Assembly (NCBI GenBank): GCA_036924085.1
Contig: JAVGWX010000004.1
Span: forward strand, 14,535,454-14,599,453
Source: Ariolimax columbianus
Taxonomy: Eukaryota; Mollusca; Gastropoda; Stylommatophora; Arionidae
Length of the DNA stretch: 64,000 nucleotides
Direction of reading: 5' to 3'
Shown here piece after piece: positions 22,006-34,062 of the stretch (positions within the stretch are counted from its first letter, which is position 1; each line of letters opens with the position of its first letter). A program made the translations under genes and the position numbers. The notes beneath the pieces were generated by a model. That model did not search any database. It had not been told where the DNA came from and saw only the letters and a program-made list of their open reading frames with translations.

Positions 22006-23369
22006 AAGGCCCCAGATATATTACAAGAATTATTCATAAAGATATTGGAAGAAGAGAGAGTGTCCACGGAATGGAAATAAGGGCATCTGTTGCCAAAGAA
22101 GGGAGACTTAACAAATTGCAACAATTATAGAGGAATTATATTGCTGTCAGTTTTAGGCATGATATTCAACAGAATCATTATGAACAGGTTGAAAGAGGAT
22201 GTAGACAAAAAGCTCTGAGGAGACCAGACAGAATAGCCCATGACAAGATTGTGCACAGGTCATATAGCTACTCTTTGCATCATAGTAGAACAAACTATTG
22301 AATGGAAAACATCCCTATACACAAATTTTATAGACTATGAAAAAGCATGTGATGGTTTAGATCAAAACACTCTTTAGCAACTGTTGAGACACTATGAAAT
22401 ACCAGAGAAGTACATAACCCTCAAACAGAGTATGTATGAAGATACAGTTAGTTGAATGGTATATGGAGGAACACTGACTGGTAGCTTCAGGGTGCAGACA
22501 GGGATGAGACAGGGATGTGTTCTTTCATCTTTTATGATCTTCTTGGTTATAGATTGGATAATGAAGAAATTATCACAATTGGAGGATCGGTATTATGCAG
22601 ATGATCTGGTACTTTTATCACACAGTCATAGCCAAATGCAAAAAAAAACTTGATAGAGTGAAAGAATAATCAGCCAAATTGGGACTGAATATCAACATGA
22701 AGAAAACCAAGCTCCTTAACTTCAGCCCTGTCAACAAAGAACCAATCATGCTGGAGAGAGAGCTGTTGAAGAAGTGAATGCTTTTACCTACTTGGGCAGC
22801 ACAATTGACATGTCAAGTGGTACAGATACAGATGTAAAGACCACAATTGGAAAGTAAGAATGGTATTCCTGACACTAAACAACATTTGGAGATGCAGAGA
22901 AATGAAGATTCACACAAAAGTACGAATATTCATTATAAGAGTCAAGTTGGTGCTGTTGTATGGAGCCGAAACATGGAGAACGATCAAGGCAATAAAACAA
23001 AGATTCCAGTTCTTTGTTAACAGATACCTATAAAGGATAATGGTTATACAGTGGCAGAACATGGGCAGAAATGAAAACCTGTGGGAAAGAAGCCAACAAC
23101 ATCAATTTGAACAACAAATTAAGCATAAAAATGGGGCTGGATAGGACAATGCTGAAGACGGCACTATGCAACATAGCTAGACAGGCTCTCAAATTGAATT
23201 TTCAAGTGAAGAGAAAGAAAGGTAGATATAAAAATACCTAGAGAACAGAATATGAGAGGGAACTATGATTAAATGATTACACCTGCAGAGAGGCAGGAAG
23301 AGTAGCCCAGGACTATGTATGCTGGCAAGATGTGGTCAATGCCCTGTGCACCGAGATTTTGATTGACTC

Positions 23370-23560
23370 ATTGACTACATTTAAAACACAGCTACAGCAT
23401 TTAACACCTGCCCTACATTTAAAACACAGTCACTGCATCCAAACACTACCACTTCATTTATTTTACAGCCACTGAACTCAAACAGTACTATTACATTAAA
23501 AATACAGTCACTACTGTCATAAAATAATCACTAAACTGCCATTTAAAAAACTAGTTCTTA
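23370..23560. repeat. Degenerate 20-24 bp tandem array, right part
   Basis: Diverged units such as ACATTTAAAACACAG repeat about eight times. They resemble the array at 19190-19425 on the far side of the LINE block. Confidence 0.6.
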
Positions 23561-23599
23561 ATTATAATTATCTTTATTCTCAAATAAGAGTTATCTTAC

Positions 23600-23708
23600 T
23601 TTTCTGCTGATTCAAGTCATCAACCCACAAAGCCATCTCGTTACCACGGCGTTGTATGTAAACTGTATGCCACTGCATGTCATTCAGATTTTCTCCAGTG
23701 TAGAATGT
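23600..23708 (-). CDS. Neurexin-like exon 10: LNS-C middle
   Basis: The exon is 109 bp, phase 0 to phase 1, with AG at 23710-23709 and GTAAGA from 23599. It encodes TFYTGENLNDMQWHTVYIQ and then RRGNEMALWVDDLNQQK. Neurexin LNS4 has [20 protein letters not shown] at the same place, so the match is very close. The 106-130 residue position of the WHTV motif fits an LNS domain. Confidence 0.94.
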
Positions 23709-24330
23709 CTATAAAAAATCAGTAATGATACTACTATTTGGCTTGATACTTCATATGTTCAACAATTTGAAAGTTGACATCCTGTATAACCTTACATGGA
23801 AAATATTCTTTCATCACATGGACAAAAATATTAAATATCAACATATTATCAAAGCATAAATTTTTTTTAACATAAATTACTCTAACTTCCTAGTACTGCA
23901 AGTTTTATCAGCTTCTATAAATATATGGCACAATTTTATCCTTATGGTTTGTATACTTATGATAACATTTTTTAAAACAAAGATCTGGGTGAACCAATAT
24001 TGAGTTTTAGGCTGGTACAAAAGAATATGTGAATTTCATGCAAACACTGAAAAGCTAATAAATAAAAAAAGTGGTGTTAAGAAAACATGAATGAGACTTT
24101 TTTAAACTAGACAATTTTAAATATTTTCAACAAAACAACAGATATAAAATTGTAGATTAAATAGAAACTTTAAAGCAAAGGGGCACAACAAACAAAATGA
24201 TCTCAAATAAATTCACTTGTCAATGACCAAAATGCTTCAGACATGAAAACAGTGAACCTTAACTAATTTGTGGGTGCTTAATACAGAAATGACATTAAAA
24301 AACTCAGATTGGCTCTAGTTTTAGATATAA

Positions 24331-25826
24331 CTTGACTTAACTTAGCTTCATTATACTGGTTTAGAAGACTCTACAGAGTCAGTATACAAGCAGTTTATTC
24401 CACTTTAAAAATGACTGTGATCATCCAATCTATTCTTGAATGCAGTAACTGACCCTGCCTCCACCACATCCTGTAGCAATGCATTCCAAGCATTCACCAC
24501 TCTCTGACTAAAAAAATGTTTTCTTATATCCAATCTGGACCTGTCATTAAATAATTTGAAGCTTTGCCCTCTAGTTCTTGTAGTCGGTTGAACTTTGAAA
24601 AACTTGTTATAGTCTAATTTATTTTTTCCATTTATTAATTTATAAACCTGTATTGCCACCTCAGATTCTTCTCTTTTCTAGACCCTGCAGACCAGTTTTT
24701 CTAAGTCTCTCCTCATAACTATAATTCTAGAATCCCAGGATCATTTTTGTAGCTCTTCTTTGTATTCTTTCTATCATGTCTAAATCCACTCTGTGAAAAG
24801 GACTCCACACCTGAATACAGTACTCCAGTTTAGATTTCACCAATGATTTATTTAGTTTGACTATCACTTCCTTGCTTCGATGTGTATTATTTCTTTTAAT
24901 CATATCCAGCATTACATTAGCCTTTTTTTAATAGCCACCAGGACTTGCTCTCACACCTTACACATATGATCTATTATAACGCCTAGGTCTCTTTCCTTTT
25001 TTATCTTTCTAATACTGTTTACTCCCATCATGTTTCATATTTGATCTTCCCATGTGAATGACTGTACATTTGTCTACATTAAACTCCATCTGCCAGCTCA
25101 CAGACCATTTATGAATAGTAGCTAAATCTGATCTCAATAGATCCACTTCTGCCGGAGATGAAACCCTGCTGTATAATTTGGTGTCATCCGCAAATTTTGC
25201 AATCATGGATGCAATATCATTATCCAAATCATTTATTTCTATCAAGAACAAAATTGGTGTCAATACCGATCCCTGAGGCACTCCACTTATAACATCACAC
25301 CAGTCAGAGTACTCCTTATTTATGCTTACTCTCTGCTTCTGCCTGTTAACCAATTTTCTATCCAATTGACAACTCCTCCGCCTATACCTTGTGATTTCAA
25401 TTTCCGAAACAATCTCTGATACGGTAATCAAAGGCCTTTGCGAAATCCAGATAAATAACATCTACTGGCTCTCCAACATTTTGGTAACCTCTTCCATGAA
25501 TTCTAATACATTGGTTAAACAAGATCTTCCTTTAGTAAACCCATGCTGACTATTTTTCAATAAATTAAACTTGCAGTGCAGTACTATGTTGTCCTTAATA
25601 ATGTGCTCTAAAATTTTGCAGAGTATGCCTGTCAAACTCACTGGTCTGTAATTCCCTGGATTTGAATTCTTGCCTTTTTGAACAAGGAAATCACATCTGC
25701 ATTTTTCCAATCTTTTGGAATAATCCTCTTCTCAAAAGTTTAAGAATAAAATCTGGACAATGGTTTTGCCAGCAAGTATCTGAGATCAAATAGCAATTTT
25801 GGATGGAATATCACTTGGATGATATA
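24331..25826 (-). mobile_element. CR1/Jockey-like LINE (family 1), frameshifted copy
   Basis: On the minus strand it gives NYRPVSLTGILCKILEHIIK, QHGFTKGRSCLTNVLEFMEE, SGVPQGSVLTPILFLIEIND, FADDTKLYSRVSS and the thumb and C-terminal end. FADD is intact, but frames break at about 25460, 25000 and 24700. It is about 80% similar to the other copies by eye, so it belongs to an older subfamily. It starts near the GIHPK codons and ends in a TTAAG-type tail. Confidence 0.92.
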
Positions 25827-25829
25827 CAC

Positions 25830-26590
25830 ATCTGGTTATGTTATATATATTTAGTGGCAGTTTGCATAATTTGTGCCAATGACCAATTAAAAACAGCCAC
25901 TTAATTGTGATGGAAAAGATACAAATGCTGATTTTAAAAACATTTTATGTGAAATTTAAATACTCTTTGCTTTTCCCCTCATTTTGTTTAGGAAATCTTA
26001 ATTAAATGATCATGTAACTGCAATCTTTATAAAACCCAAGTACAAAGACATGTTCATCCAGGATAATTAAACAGGCATGTATTATTCATCTTATTATGAT
26101 GTTAATATTTTTATAGCACTGAAACTAGAGCCAATTAGTGATTGTCATTATTATATTTGAAATCAGCATTAAGAAATGGTGAATTTAATTTCTAAAGCAA
26201 AAATCTTTTTAACACTTTTTGACCTGTGAAGAATTTATTTTTCAGACTAAAACATACCTGATTTTGTTTTAAATTAAAATTAAAGACATGATGTCTTCAG
26301 AAGTTTATCCTTTTATTTAAACTTGCCCTAATTCAATAAATGGTGTAACATAAAAAACAATTTTTTATAAATTTCAAAAAATGTTATTTCTTGAATTATT
26401 AATTCCTATATATCAATTTTTTTTAAAAACTTGTGCCCCATATTCTGCTCGTGTTTATAATTTGTATTCATTTGTCAACTTAAAACATAAGAAAGTGCTG
26501 ACAATATTGGCCAGGTAAAATGCCATCATGTATGAATATCAACAATGATTGACAATTAAATTTGTGATGTTTTCAATTGAAAATTAGGCA
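25830..26590. other. AT-rich intron between exons 9 and 10
   Basis: No feature recognised. It is the plainest stretch of the gene's introns. Confidence 0.5.
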
Positions 26591-26592
26591 CA

Positions 26593-26928
26593 TGCATGAG
26601 CTGCAGCGGTCAGCGACGCATAGCTGACTGCTAGCGGTTTGCCAGCGACCCAGAGCTGTGAAGACCCTTCTACACCTTCACGTGGTAATCCTGGACAACA
26701 GGCTGCAACTGAACAGACTGGCTAAGTAAAAGTGATCAAAGAGGGAAGGCAACCTAGTATTCAAAAATGCCTGCTGAAGTCAGACCAAAAGATGAAAATA
26801 TCGCAGTCAAGCTGTAAGCCAGGACACAACGCATTCCGTTTTCCGGATTACATCCTGCTACTTGCAAAAAATACTTTTCAGGGCTTGGGAGCGAGAGATT
26901 GAGAAAAAACAAAGAAGAAGAAGAAGAA
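26593..26928 (+). mobile_element. SINE family B, full-length copy 3
   Basis: The body matches copies 1 and 2 from TGCATGAGCTGCAGCGGTCA to GAGCGAGAGATTGAGAA. It ends in an AAG tail (26906-26928). A possible short duplication, AATTGAAAAT, lies on both sides but is not cleanly placed. It is antisense to the gene. Confidence 0.88.
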
Positions 26929-26965
26929 AATTGAAAATGAAAAATTGTGATGTTTGAAAATGTAC

Positions 26966-27183
26966 CTGCAATTCTTCACCTAAATTGGTAGTGATTTTGA
27001 TACGACCACCTTCTAATTCAGCCCTCATAAATCCCCCATCTGCGGTGGCCTTGGTCTGGAAAATAAAGCCATCTCTGATCATGGTCTTGAAGCGGAAAGA
27101 GATGTCATTTACATGATACTTCTGTTGTTGTTTGAAGGTCATCAAGTAATGAGTAGTACCATTTAAAACAGCTGTCCAGGCAT
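26966..27183 (-). CDS. Neurexin-like exon 9: LNS-C first half
   Basis: The exon is 218 bp, phase 1 to phase 0, with AG at 27185-27184 and GT at 26965-26964. It encodes AWTAVLNGTTHYLMTF, ISFRFKTMIRDGFIFQT and MRAELEGGRIKITTNLGEEL. This is the start of an LNS domain matching neurexin LNS4 (VSLRFRSQRAYGILM and LRLELDAGRVKLTVNL). A SINE copy sits directly downstream in the intron, with its tail near 26928. Confidence 0.92.
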
Positions 27184-27439
27184 CTGTGAAAAAAGTTTAA
27201 CAATAATGATTTCTCACAAATAGTGAATTGCAATGCCCCTTTGCTTATCTATTCTTCTTCCCATCATCCCATATTTTAATCACAGAGTCAAAAAACTTCA
27301 TTGGGCTCCCACAACCAACCAGCTTTTAGGAAATATGGATTCCAATTACTTACCGTGCAGTAATTGCTATACTGTAATCATGGTGTTCATTCAGGCACAT
27401 TATGTGTCCTCTTACAGGTACCAAAATGTCGTCTAACTC

Positions 27440-28050
27440 ATCTCTGTCTTTTGCTTTTAAGTACCATGCCGGACCAAGTTTTTGTCTCTCCATCTCATTT
27501 GTGGACGTCTGGGGCAACGATTATAAGTGTAGGGCCACCATGACGTTACTTTACGTATCTATCTATTGTCTGCACACCTGTACTTTCTTATTAACGCCGT
27601 ATCTATGACGTATCTACCTGACATCGAAGCAGGATAACTCCTGATGGTGGTGTTGCGAATGTGGTCTCGTAGTGAAAGTTACAGTGTTTTATGCTCCATC
27701 GCTCATTAAGTAGCATGGAGCCACACCATGTCACTTTTTTGTAGATTCCACATCTTACAGCCATATACCATAACTGGAATGACCAGGCTGTTGAAAGAGC
27801 GAGCTCTCGCTGTGTTGCTTGTCATCTGTTAAAGTACTATCTTGATGCAGTTGAAGCTAAACCACCCTGCAGCTAACCTTTGTGAGATCTCTTTATGCAT
27901 GTCATGGGAGTTCGTCATTTCTTGGCCAAAGTAGATATACGAATTCATGTTTTTAATGGAGTCAGTTCCAAGCTGCATTTCCTTGCAAGAACTGTTGTGC
28001 AGTTCTGTGGCAATAGTTTTTACATGGTAAGATTGCCAACCACTCAATAG
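27440..28050 (-). mobile_element. EN-RT LINE, degenerate RT C-terminal part
   Basis: The minus-strand reading gives SIKNMNSYIYFGQEMTNSHD, KEISQRLAAGWFSFNCI, FNSLVIPVMVYGCKMW and SLRDHIRN, then RRPQMRWRD. These are the Y-L-G-x-x and Y-G-C-E-x-W blocks and the basic end of a non-LTR RT. Stops show decay. Confidence 0.8.
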
Positions 28051-28340
28051 CAACCATAAAAGGGGTAGATAACAACAAATTAACAAGAATAGATAAGCAA
28101 AAAGCTGTATACACAATGAAAAATACTAAAAAAAACAGAATGACACAGACAAATATTTAACTTTTAACATTAACGTTAGACCATTTTGACATTTTGAGCA
28201 GAATGATAAAAAACTAACAGAAGACCAATCAAATTAAAATATGGACATTCATAAATAAGCTGCTCAAGTTGGATCCAAAAAAATTGGTTAGCAAAAGAGA
28301 GACAAAACTGAAGACCTGCTAAATCATGCCAAAACGTCAG

Positions 28341-28588
28341 GGAACGGCGTGGGCTAGTGGTTAAGGGCCACGGCTCAAAACCTAAAGGTGATGGGTTCGC
28401 TCCCCAATCACAGCACTGGTCGTTAACCTGGGGAAACAAACCCTTAGAAAATGCAGGAGAAAGCAGATCCTTACATATAATGCATGTTAAAGTTGGATGC
28501 ATTGGACTTACAGGCGCAAAATAAAAATATAGTGCAATGCACACTGCCTTGGGGAAAAGAGAAATAAGGCCAACGGGAAAAAAAAAAC
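28341..28588 (+). mobile_element. tRNA-derived SINE family A, copy 1
   Basis: The copy has an A-box-like GGCGTGGGCTAGTGGTTAAG and a B-box-like GGGTTCGCTCCCC, the internal RNA polymerase III promoter of tRNA-derived SINEs. A body follows with GGATGCATTGGACTTACAGG and an A-rich tail. CCAAAACGTCAG before and CCAAAAAGTGAG after may be a decayed target-site duplication. Confidence 0.88.
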
Positions 28589-28813
28589 AAACACCAAAAA
28601 GTGAGAGAGAAAGCTAGAGCTATGCCAAATACTAATTCACAGTTTCTTGTCAACAAGTCTATAATCACTTGTATATTAGGAATAATGTATCACTTCATTG
28701 TTATAGGCATAAATCAATTTACTCATCAAATCAATGTATTGCTATACAAGTACCGACTTGGACATGATGATGAAATTGTCTAATGATGATTGTGATCTTG
28801 TGACCAAACTTAC

Positions 28814-28967
28814 GGTTCTGACATTGTTCTCCAGAGTAATCTGTAGCTCTACAATCACAAAAGTAGCCACCCCACTTATTGGTACAGTAACCATAAACAC
28901 AAGGAGATAAGGCTGAGCACTGCTGGGGCATAGATCTGCAGGTCTGATCAATTCCATTAAGCAGTTG
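28814..28967 (-). CDS. Neurexin-like exon 8: first EGF domain
   Basis: The exon is 154 bp, phase 0 to phase 1, with AG at 28969-28968 and GTAAGT from 28813. After QLLNGIDQTCRS, which holds the closing cysteine of LNS-B, comes an EGF domain with six cysteines: CSALSPCVYGYC, then GGYFCDC, then YSGEQC. It lies in the position of neurexin EGF2 between LNS3 and LNS4. Such exons are often alternatively used in neurexins, but nothing here shows that. Confidence 0.93.
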
Positions 28968-29394
28968 CTAGAAGTGAATGACATAAATTTCACATTTAGA
29001 AAAACTATTTCCAGGTACGTCTGTAGAATAAATAATCTGCTATGGTTATATCAGGATGGATAATTCAGATGTTTCCAAAACAAAGAAAATAAAAAACTTA
29101 ACACAGGTCATTTCAGCAAAATGCACTTTTATCAGTGCCTTCTTAAAATGTGCGATGTTTTGAAAAATGATGCCACATGTTCATAAACAGGATCATCTAA
29201 AGTGCAGATTTCATTATTTAACTTACATTTTCCTACATAGAAACCCTTTTTAATCACATTATTACATCCCATTTTCACATTTTACTCAGCGTCAGTATGT
29301 GAGGAAGCCAAACATATTCTGTATACATTCTGATCTTTTGCACATGGTTCTTATCCTTACAACTTGTGAAAATTAATCTCTAAGAAAAGTAATT

Positions 29395-29526
29395 GTTTTC
29401 CGGACATGTAATTAGTTTCTCATGCTCAACTCTGTCAACGTCCTTTTTGTAGTCTGTAAAGCACGTATAAATTCTTTTCTGTAATTCAATATATTTTTCT
29501 ACTCGTGTTCTTATACAGCATAAATT
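29395..29526 (-). mobile_element. RT core fragment, inverted 5' part of the next element
   Basis: On the minus strand it reads TRVEKYIELQKRIYTCFTDY followed by KKDVDRVEHEKLI. This is the first RT catalytic motif (F-x-D-Y-x-K-A-F-D-R-V). It stops within a few bases of the plus-strand RT end that begins at 29527. Confidence 0.82.
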
Positions 29527-30150
29527 TACAGTGGGTGGTGAGGAAATAGATCAAGTCACACATTTTGAATATCTGGGCTCCAGAATTGACAAAAATGGTG
29601 ACTGCTCGAAAGAAATCAGAAGAAGAAAACTAGCTATGGCAATGCAGAGACTGAACAGCCTGAAGAAATTATGGCAGGGCACCAACAAAACGATAAAAGT
29701 AAAAGTCTTGAGAGCCTGTGTTTTTCCTGTGGCAGCTTATGGCTGTGAAGCATGGACGATTACCAAAACTTCTAGACAAAGAATCGAATCTTTCGAGTCA
29801 AAATGTTGCAGAAAGATCCTCAGAATACCTTGGACAGAGAAAAGAACAAATGTAGACATTCGGCAAGAGCTGAGCATAGAGGAGAACTGGTTTATTAATT
29901 CCATTTTAGCTAGAAAATGCAAATACTTCGGTCACATCAAGAGACACAATGGTCTTGAGAGAACGGTGATGGAAGGTATGGTGCCAGGCAAAAGAGGAAG
30001 GGGCAGACCAAGAAGACGATGGCCCCAAGATATCCAGGAATGCCTGAGTATGACAGTGGCGGAAGCTGGTGTTTTGGCAAGGGAATGAGTTTCTTTCAGA
30101 CAGACTGTGATGGGAGCGACGTTCTACAAAGGACATGCTACATGATGATG
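29527..30150 (+). mobile_element. EN-RT LINE (family 3), open C-terminal RT segment
   Basis: An open frame of 185 codons (29531-30088) encodes VTHFEYLGSRIDKNGDCS, IRRRKLAMAMQRLNSLKKLW, VAAYGCEAWTITKTSRQRIE, WTEKRTNVDIRQELSIEENW and PGKRGRGRPRRRWPQDIQEC. This is the thumb and C-terminal part of a LINE RT. It lacks the catalytic palm, so it has no enzyme activity by itself. The 3' end is ACATGCTACATGATGATGAT. A decayed relative is at 3775-4432. Confidence 0.9.
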
Positions 30151-30484
30151 ATGTTCTTATACAGAATATGGATATTTTTGCTGCTGTTGTGGTGGAATCG
30201 AAAATGTTTCCTGGAACTTCATTATGTACTTTAATGTCTAACTCTCTATGATTGTGAATAGTGTCAAAATGGTCTTGCTAATCAGGTTGATTGTTCTAAA
30301 ATATGAGTATTTGTAATGTAGTACCCTTGCTGCTTCTGTGTAAATACAATGACAACAGACATACTTGTCAAGTTTTCCACCCAATATTATTATTCAATTG
30401 TAATATACTTTATGGCCATAAGTAAGTTACATAGCTTCCCTAGTAATGACAAAATTACTTAATTGTTTAAAAAATATATATAAT

Positions 30485-31330
30485 ATATCTTTCAGTTTAT
30501 TTCAGATCATCCCATGACCTCTTAAGATTGTTGGGGCTAACAACTCCACAATCCTGCTCCATCCCTTTCTGTCTGCAGTTGCTTTTTGTGCCCACTCGGG
30601 TCACAGGTTAGTACATTCATGGATGTTGTCTTCCCAAGGTTTTTTCGAACTCTGCCTTTGCTTTCCTTGTACTGTTTCATGTAGTATCATATTTGAAAGG
30701 CCTTTAGACCTCGAGATGTGGCCATACCATGTTAGCTTTCATCTTTTGATTGTTGTGAGAAGGTCATCATAAAGGCCATTTGCATTATTGATTCTGCGAT
30801 GTACTTCATCATTTGTGATACGGTTTTTGTAGGTGACATTTAGAAGTCTTCTAGAACATCTCATCTCAATGGCCTGAATTCTTCTCTGGAGGCCTGCTGA
30901 AATGGTCCGTGTTTCTCAGGCGTAGAGGAATATCAAAAGAACCAGTGAGCTCATTAGTCTGATTTATTATGACTAGAGAGAGTTGTTTATCTTTCTAAAC
31001 GTTTGAATCGTGCAAGCTCTGCTATTGTTTGTGTTATTCTGGCCAGGACCTCTGGTTTTGATCATTCATTGCTGATCGTTGAACCTAGATACTTGAAGTG
31101 GTTCACTGTTTCAAGCTCCTGTCCATTTCCTTTTATACGGCATTGATTCCTTCAGTGTTGTTGGTCATCAACTTTGTCTTTTCCAAGTTTATCTGATGCC
31201 CTAACCCTATACTGTAAAATCCAGTCTTTGGATCAATTTTCGCAGCTTTGACTCAGTCCACATACCGTCAATGTCATCCATAAAGCGTGAATTGGTAATT
31301 GTTCTATCTCCTATCCTTACTATCTTTCAG
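30485..31330 (-). mobile_element. EN-RT LINE, RT end fragment
   Basis: The minus strand reads TNSRFMDDIDGMWTESKLRK (a FADD box reading FMDD), then IRLMSSLVLLIFLYA, LQRRIQAIEMRCSRRLLNVT, YKNRITNDEVHRRINNANGL and LTWYGHISRSKGLSN. The order is that of an EN-RT LINE of the kind widespread in marine invertebrates. Stops break it. It begins about 30 bp after the donor of exon 7. Confidence 0.85.
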
Positions 31331-31359
31331 TACTTTAACAAAATCAGTAGCAGCCCTAC

Positions 31360-31499
31360 CTGTGTCTGTATATAACTGTGCAGATCGATGACACGACCAT
31401 TGATTTGGAGATCTTCAATGCATCCTTGGTATCCATTACGTGCCCATGTATGCCATGGCAAGTAATCATAGGTAGAGAAACCGCCAATATGAAGTGAAC
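31360..31499 (-). CDS. Neurexin-like exon 7: LNS-B end
   Basis: The exon is 140 bp, phase 1 to phase 0, with AG at 31501-31500 and donor GTAGGG from 31359. It encodes SLHIGGFSTYDYLPWHTWAR and then NGYQGCIEDLQINGRVIDL, a textbook LNS end with Y-x-G-C-I/L-x-D-L and NG. The cysteine pairs with the one in QTCRS of the next exon. A LINE fragment begins about 30 bp into the following intron. Confidence 0.93.
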
Positions 31500-31509
31500 C
31501 TACATTGAG

Positions 31510-33190
31510 ATATAAATTAATTAAAACAACTGAATGTTATAGACTTTATTAGTGTTTTTGAAGTTAAACAAAGAGCTGTCTTACTGTGAATATAATAATT
31601 AAATGAATAGCTTTCATTACATTATTAGAATGCATTGTACAAAAGACAATGGTATGTTTGTTGAAAGAACCGCAAAAACAGACACAGAAGAAGTAAACAA
31701 ATTAAACAGGCAGAAGCTACATAATAAACTTAATAGAAATCCGAATGATTTACTAATCAATAACCACTCTTTATCAACTCTTGAATACTTAATTTATCAA
31801 TGAAAAATCTTTTCACAGAATTGTGTCTACGTATCAATAAATTTACATCGATAAATAAATTATCTTCACTTATCAATAAATTATTTTCACTTTCTTATGG
31901 AACTTTTACTTATCTATGAACATGCCTCAACTATCACAGAATAGTTTTAAGCAACGTGGAATCCTTATCATTTATCTTACAATACCCCTTGTTAATTTCA
32001 AAAGAAAAACACTTGTGTAAGGGGCTGTTCTAACATCACATAGAGGAAAATAAGTAAGTTTTATTTATTTTGGTTATTATTTTCATTAAAATTATGTACC
32101 ATCCATAATAAAACACACCAAAGATTGGGATTATAGAACTGCTACATTTTTTTTCTGCTTCCCTGATGGTTCATTCTTATTATATGTTGTTCATTTTAAT
32201 GACCAAGTTTGATAAACAGCTACTAAAAATGTTGATTTAAACATAACATTTTTTGTACAAAACAGCTGATTCTGAAAAATTGAGTACATATTCATGTTTC
32301 ATGGCTGATTAATGTAGTATGATAGTCTTGAAAACAAGGAACCAGCAATCTAATAACTGCAGGAGTTTGAAATCAGCTGTAGGCCAAGCTTGAGAGGACA
32401 TAGCAGTATTGTGTACATTGTGAGCTATAAGAACTATCTGTATCCAAACTGTACGTCATTTTCTGTAAATAGGCTAAACACCTTAAAATCAGCAACTTCA
32501 ATTCTTTGTTAGTTAACAGATAGATAACAGATGATTTTTAGAGTTAGAACACACACAAATATATGTGAGCATGAGACAGGTACACACACACACACACACA
32601 TACAAGAGAAATAGAGACAAGGAGAAATGGTCAGGCCGATGGGAGAATGAGAAAGTGATACATTCTTACAAAACGACACTTAAACATGCCCAGATACATA
32701 TGCAAACAAGTATGTATGTGTGGGACTGTAAACAAACAAAGCATAATTTATTGTCATAGTAACACAGTAAATTACATTTTTTAATACATGGCAGAATTAT
32801 ATACAAATTGGTTAGGGGAGAATAATCTATTATGTAGAACACAATGCTCAGTTCTGTCACCTACTTTTTTTATATACGCAGACACACACATATACGCTTA
32901 TATATGTTCTCTATCTTTATCTGTCTCACTCTTCTTTCTCTATCTTTCTATCTTTTTCTTTTCATGCTTAGCACATAATTCTATTCAATGTTTACAGTCG
33001 CTGATATTTGAAAACTTCATTGAAATAACAATGAAAAATTTTAGAGGATATTTTGTTATGAGGTTTTACATTGCAAATTACAAAAACTGATAATATGGTA
33101 AAATAAAAACAAATAATATGGTAAAACAAAAACAGATAATATGGTATCTGTATGACACAGTACATCTATAACATTAAAAAAATTGTTTTC
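31510..33190. other. Intron between exons 6 and 7, with CA and CT microsatellites
   Basis: A CA run lies at 32583-32602 and pyrimidine-rich CTTTCTCTATCTTTC at 32910-32960. Nothing else is recognised. Confidence 0.55.
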
Positions 33191-33202
33191 ATGTTAACTT
33201 AC

Positions 33203-33302
33203 CCAAATTGCGAGGCAGTTGTTCATGATCATCCACTCTGATTCTTATAGACTCCCTATCGAGATTTAGTCCCAGCTGGCTGCTGTCAAATGTAAGTTCC
33301 AC
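33203..33302 (-). CDS. Neurexin-like exon 6: LNS-B middle
   Basis: The exon is 100 bp, entered in phase 0 and left in phase 1. AG is at 33304-33303 after a T-rich tract and GTAAGT begins at 33202. It encodes VELTFDSSQLGLNLDRESIR and then IRVDDHEQLPRNL. The split glycine codon at its end joins exon 7 to give NLGSLHIGGF, the 'lyiGG' strand of LNS domains. Confidence 0.9.
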
Positions 33303-33739
33303 CTGCAAAAACATGCTACAATGTGTAGGTAAAAGAAGAACCCTCTATTCTTGTGGGGGAGGCACTATTGTTGAGGTCATGGCACTCTATCAAGTATTTT
33401 GTAAAAAAAAAATACCACTGAGGGTTGCATGGTTCTGGCAGCTTATTACGTACACCAATTGTTTAAAAAAACAACAATCACATAGGTCAAGTTCAGCAGC
33501 GCATCAAGTGCTTGGTGAAAACGTCATGCAAAAGTCAAGAGCAATAATCTAATGTGAATTTAAAAGAGCAACTATTGGAAGATCATGAAATCTAATCTCC
33601 CGCAATTTGCTCTTTCCATAAATGAATGTAACACTTTCCTTTCGGTAACTAATATTTGCTAGACCAAGATAACCAGTAATGACAAAAAACATTTGATACA
33701 ATACCCTGCTAGGGCACAGTGATAGCGCACAACCATTAC

Positions 33740-33952
33740 CTCATGAGGCAGACCATCAGAAACTTCAGTTTCAGAAAACTGCGTCCGCTTGGACTGACCA
33801 CCAAAGTTGTGGATCAGATAGAGTTTGCCATCATAGATTTCTAGGGCAATGAAGTTCTTCCCATAAATGTTGCTTGTAGAAAACATGAGTATGGCATCAC
33901 GTTTTATGGTCTGGAACTTGAAGGATAAAGAACTGCCAGACTGAATCTGGAA
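33740..33952 (-). CDS. Neurexin-like exon 5: LNS-B first half
   Basis: The exon is 213 bp, phase 0 to phase 0, with AG at 33954-33953 after a good pyrimidine tract and GT at 33739-33738. It encodes SLSFKFQTIKRDAILMF and FIALEIYDGKLYLIHNFGG, the standard LNS strands where neurexin LNS3 has FDFRTTEPNGLILF and FFAIEMLDGHLYLLLDMGSG. It ends VSDGLPHE, just before the WHxV-like strand. Confidence 0.93.
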
Positions 33953-34062
33953 CTGTTAAGAGACAAGAAAATAAAGATGAATAGTCAATTCATATACGCA
34001 CTATTTTAAGTAAACTAATATTATCATTAAATATCAGTTCATCTTAGTTCTTAGTCAATATG

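Larger units (their letters stand above)
19850..23345 (+). mobile_element. Long degenerate EN-RT LINE
   Basis: This is a nearly full-length, heavily mutated plus-strand element. From about 20155 it reads APWLTSSLNTKQKTKIATWN, then LEVQGLCETRWIQS (endonuclease) and KGDFNAKVG-like residues near 20620. From 22020 it carries RT with LLSVLGMIFNRIIMNRLKE, FIDYEKACDGLDQNTL, TGMRQGCVLSSFMIFLVIDW and YYADDLVLLSH. The Y-A-D-D box is intact, but the first catalytic motif is shifted by mutation (FDG to CDG) and many stops occur. A family 1 LINE end (21058-21262) and an AAG-tailed element (21920-22005) are inserted in it. Confidence 0.88.

Noticed and set aside
26575..26960. Target-site duplication AATTGAAAAT for SINE copy 3
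   Set aside because: The left copy lies several bases away from the SINE start and other nearby repeats fit equally well.
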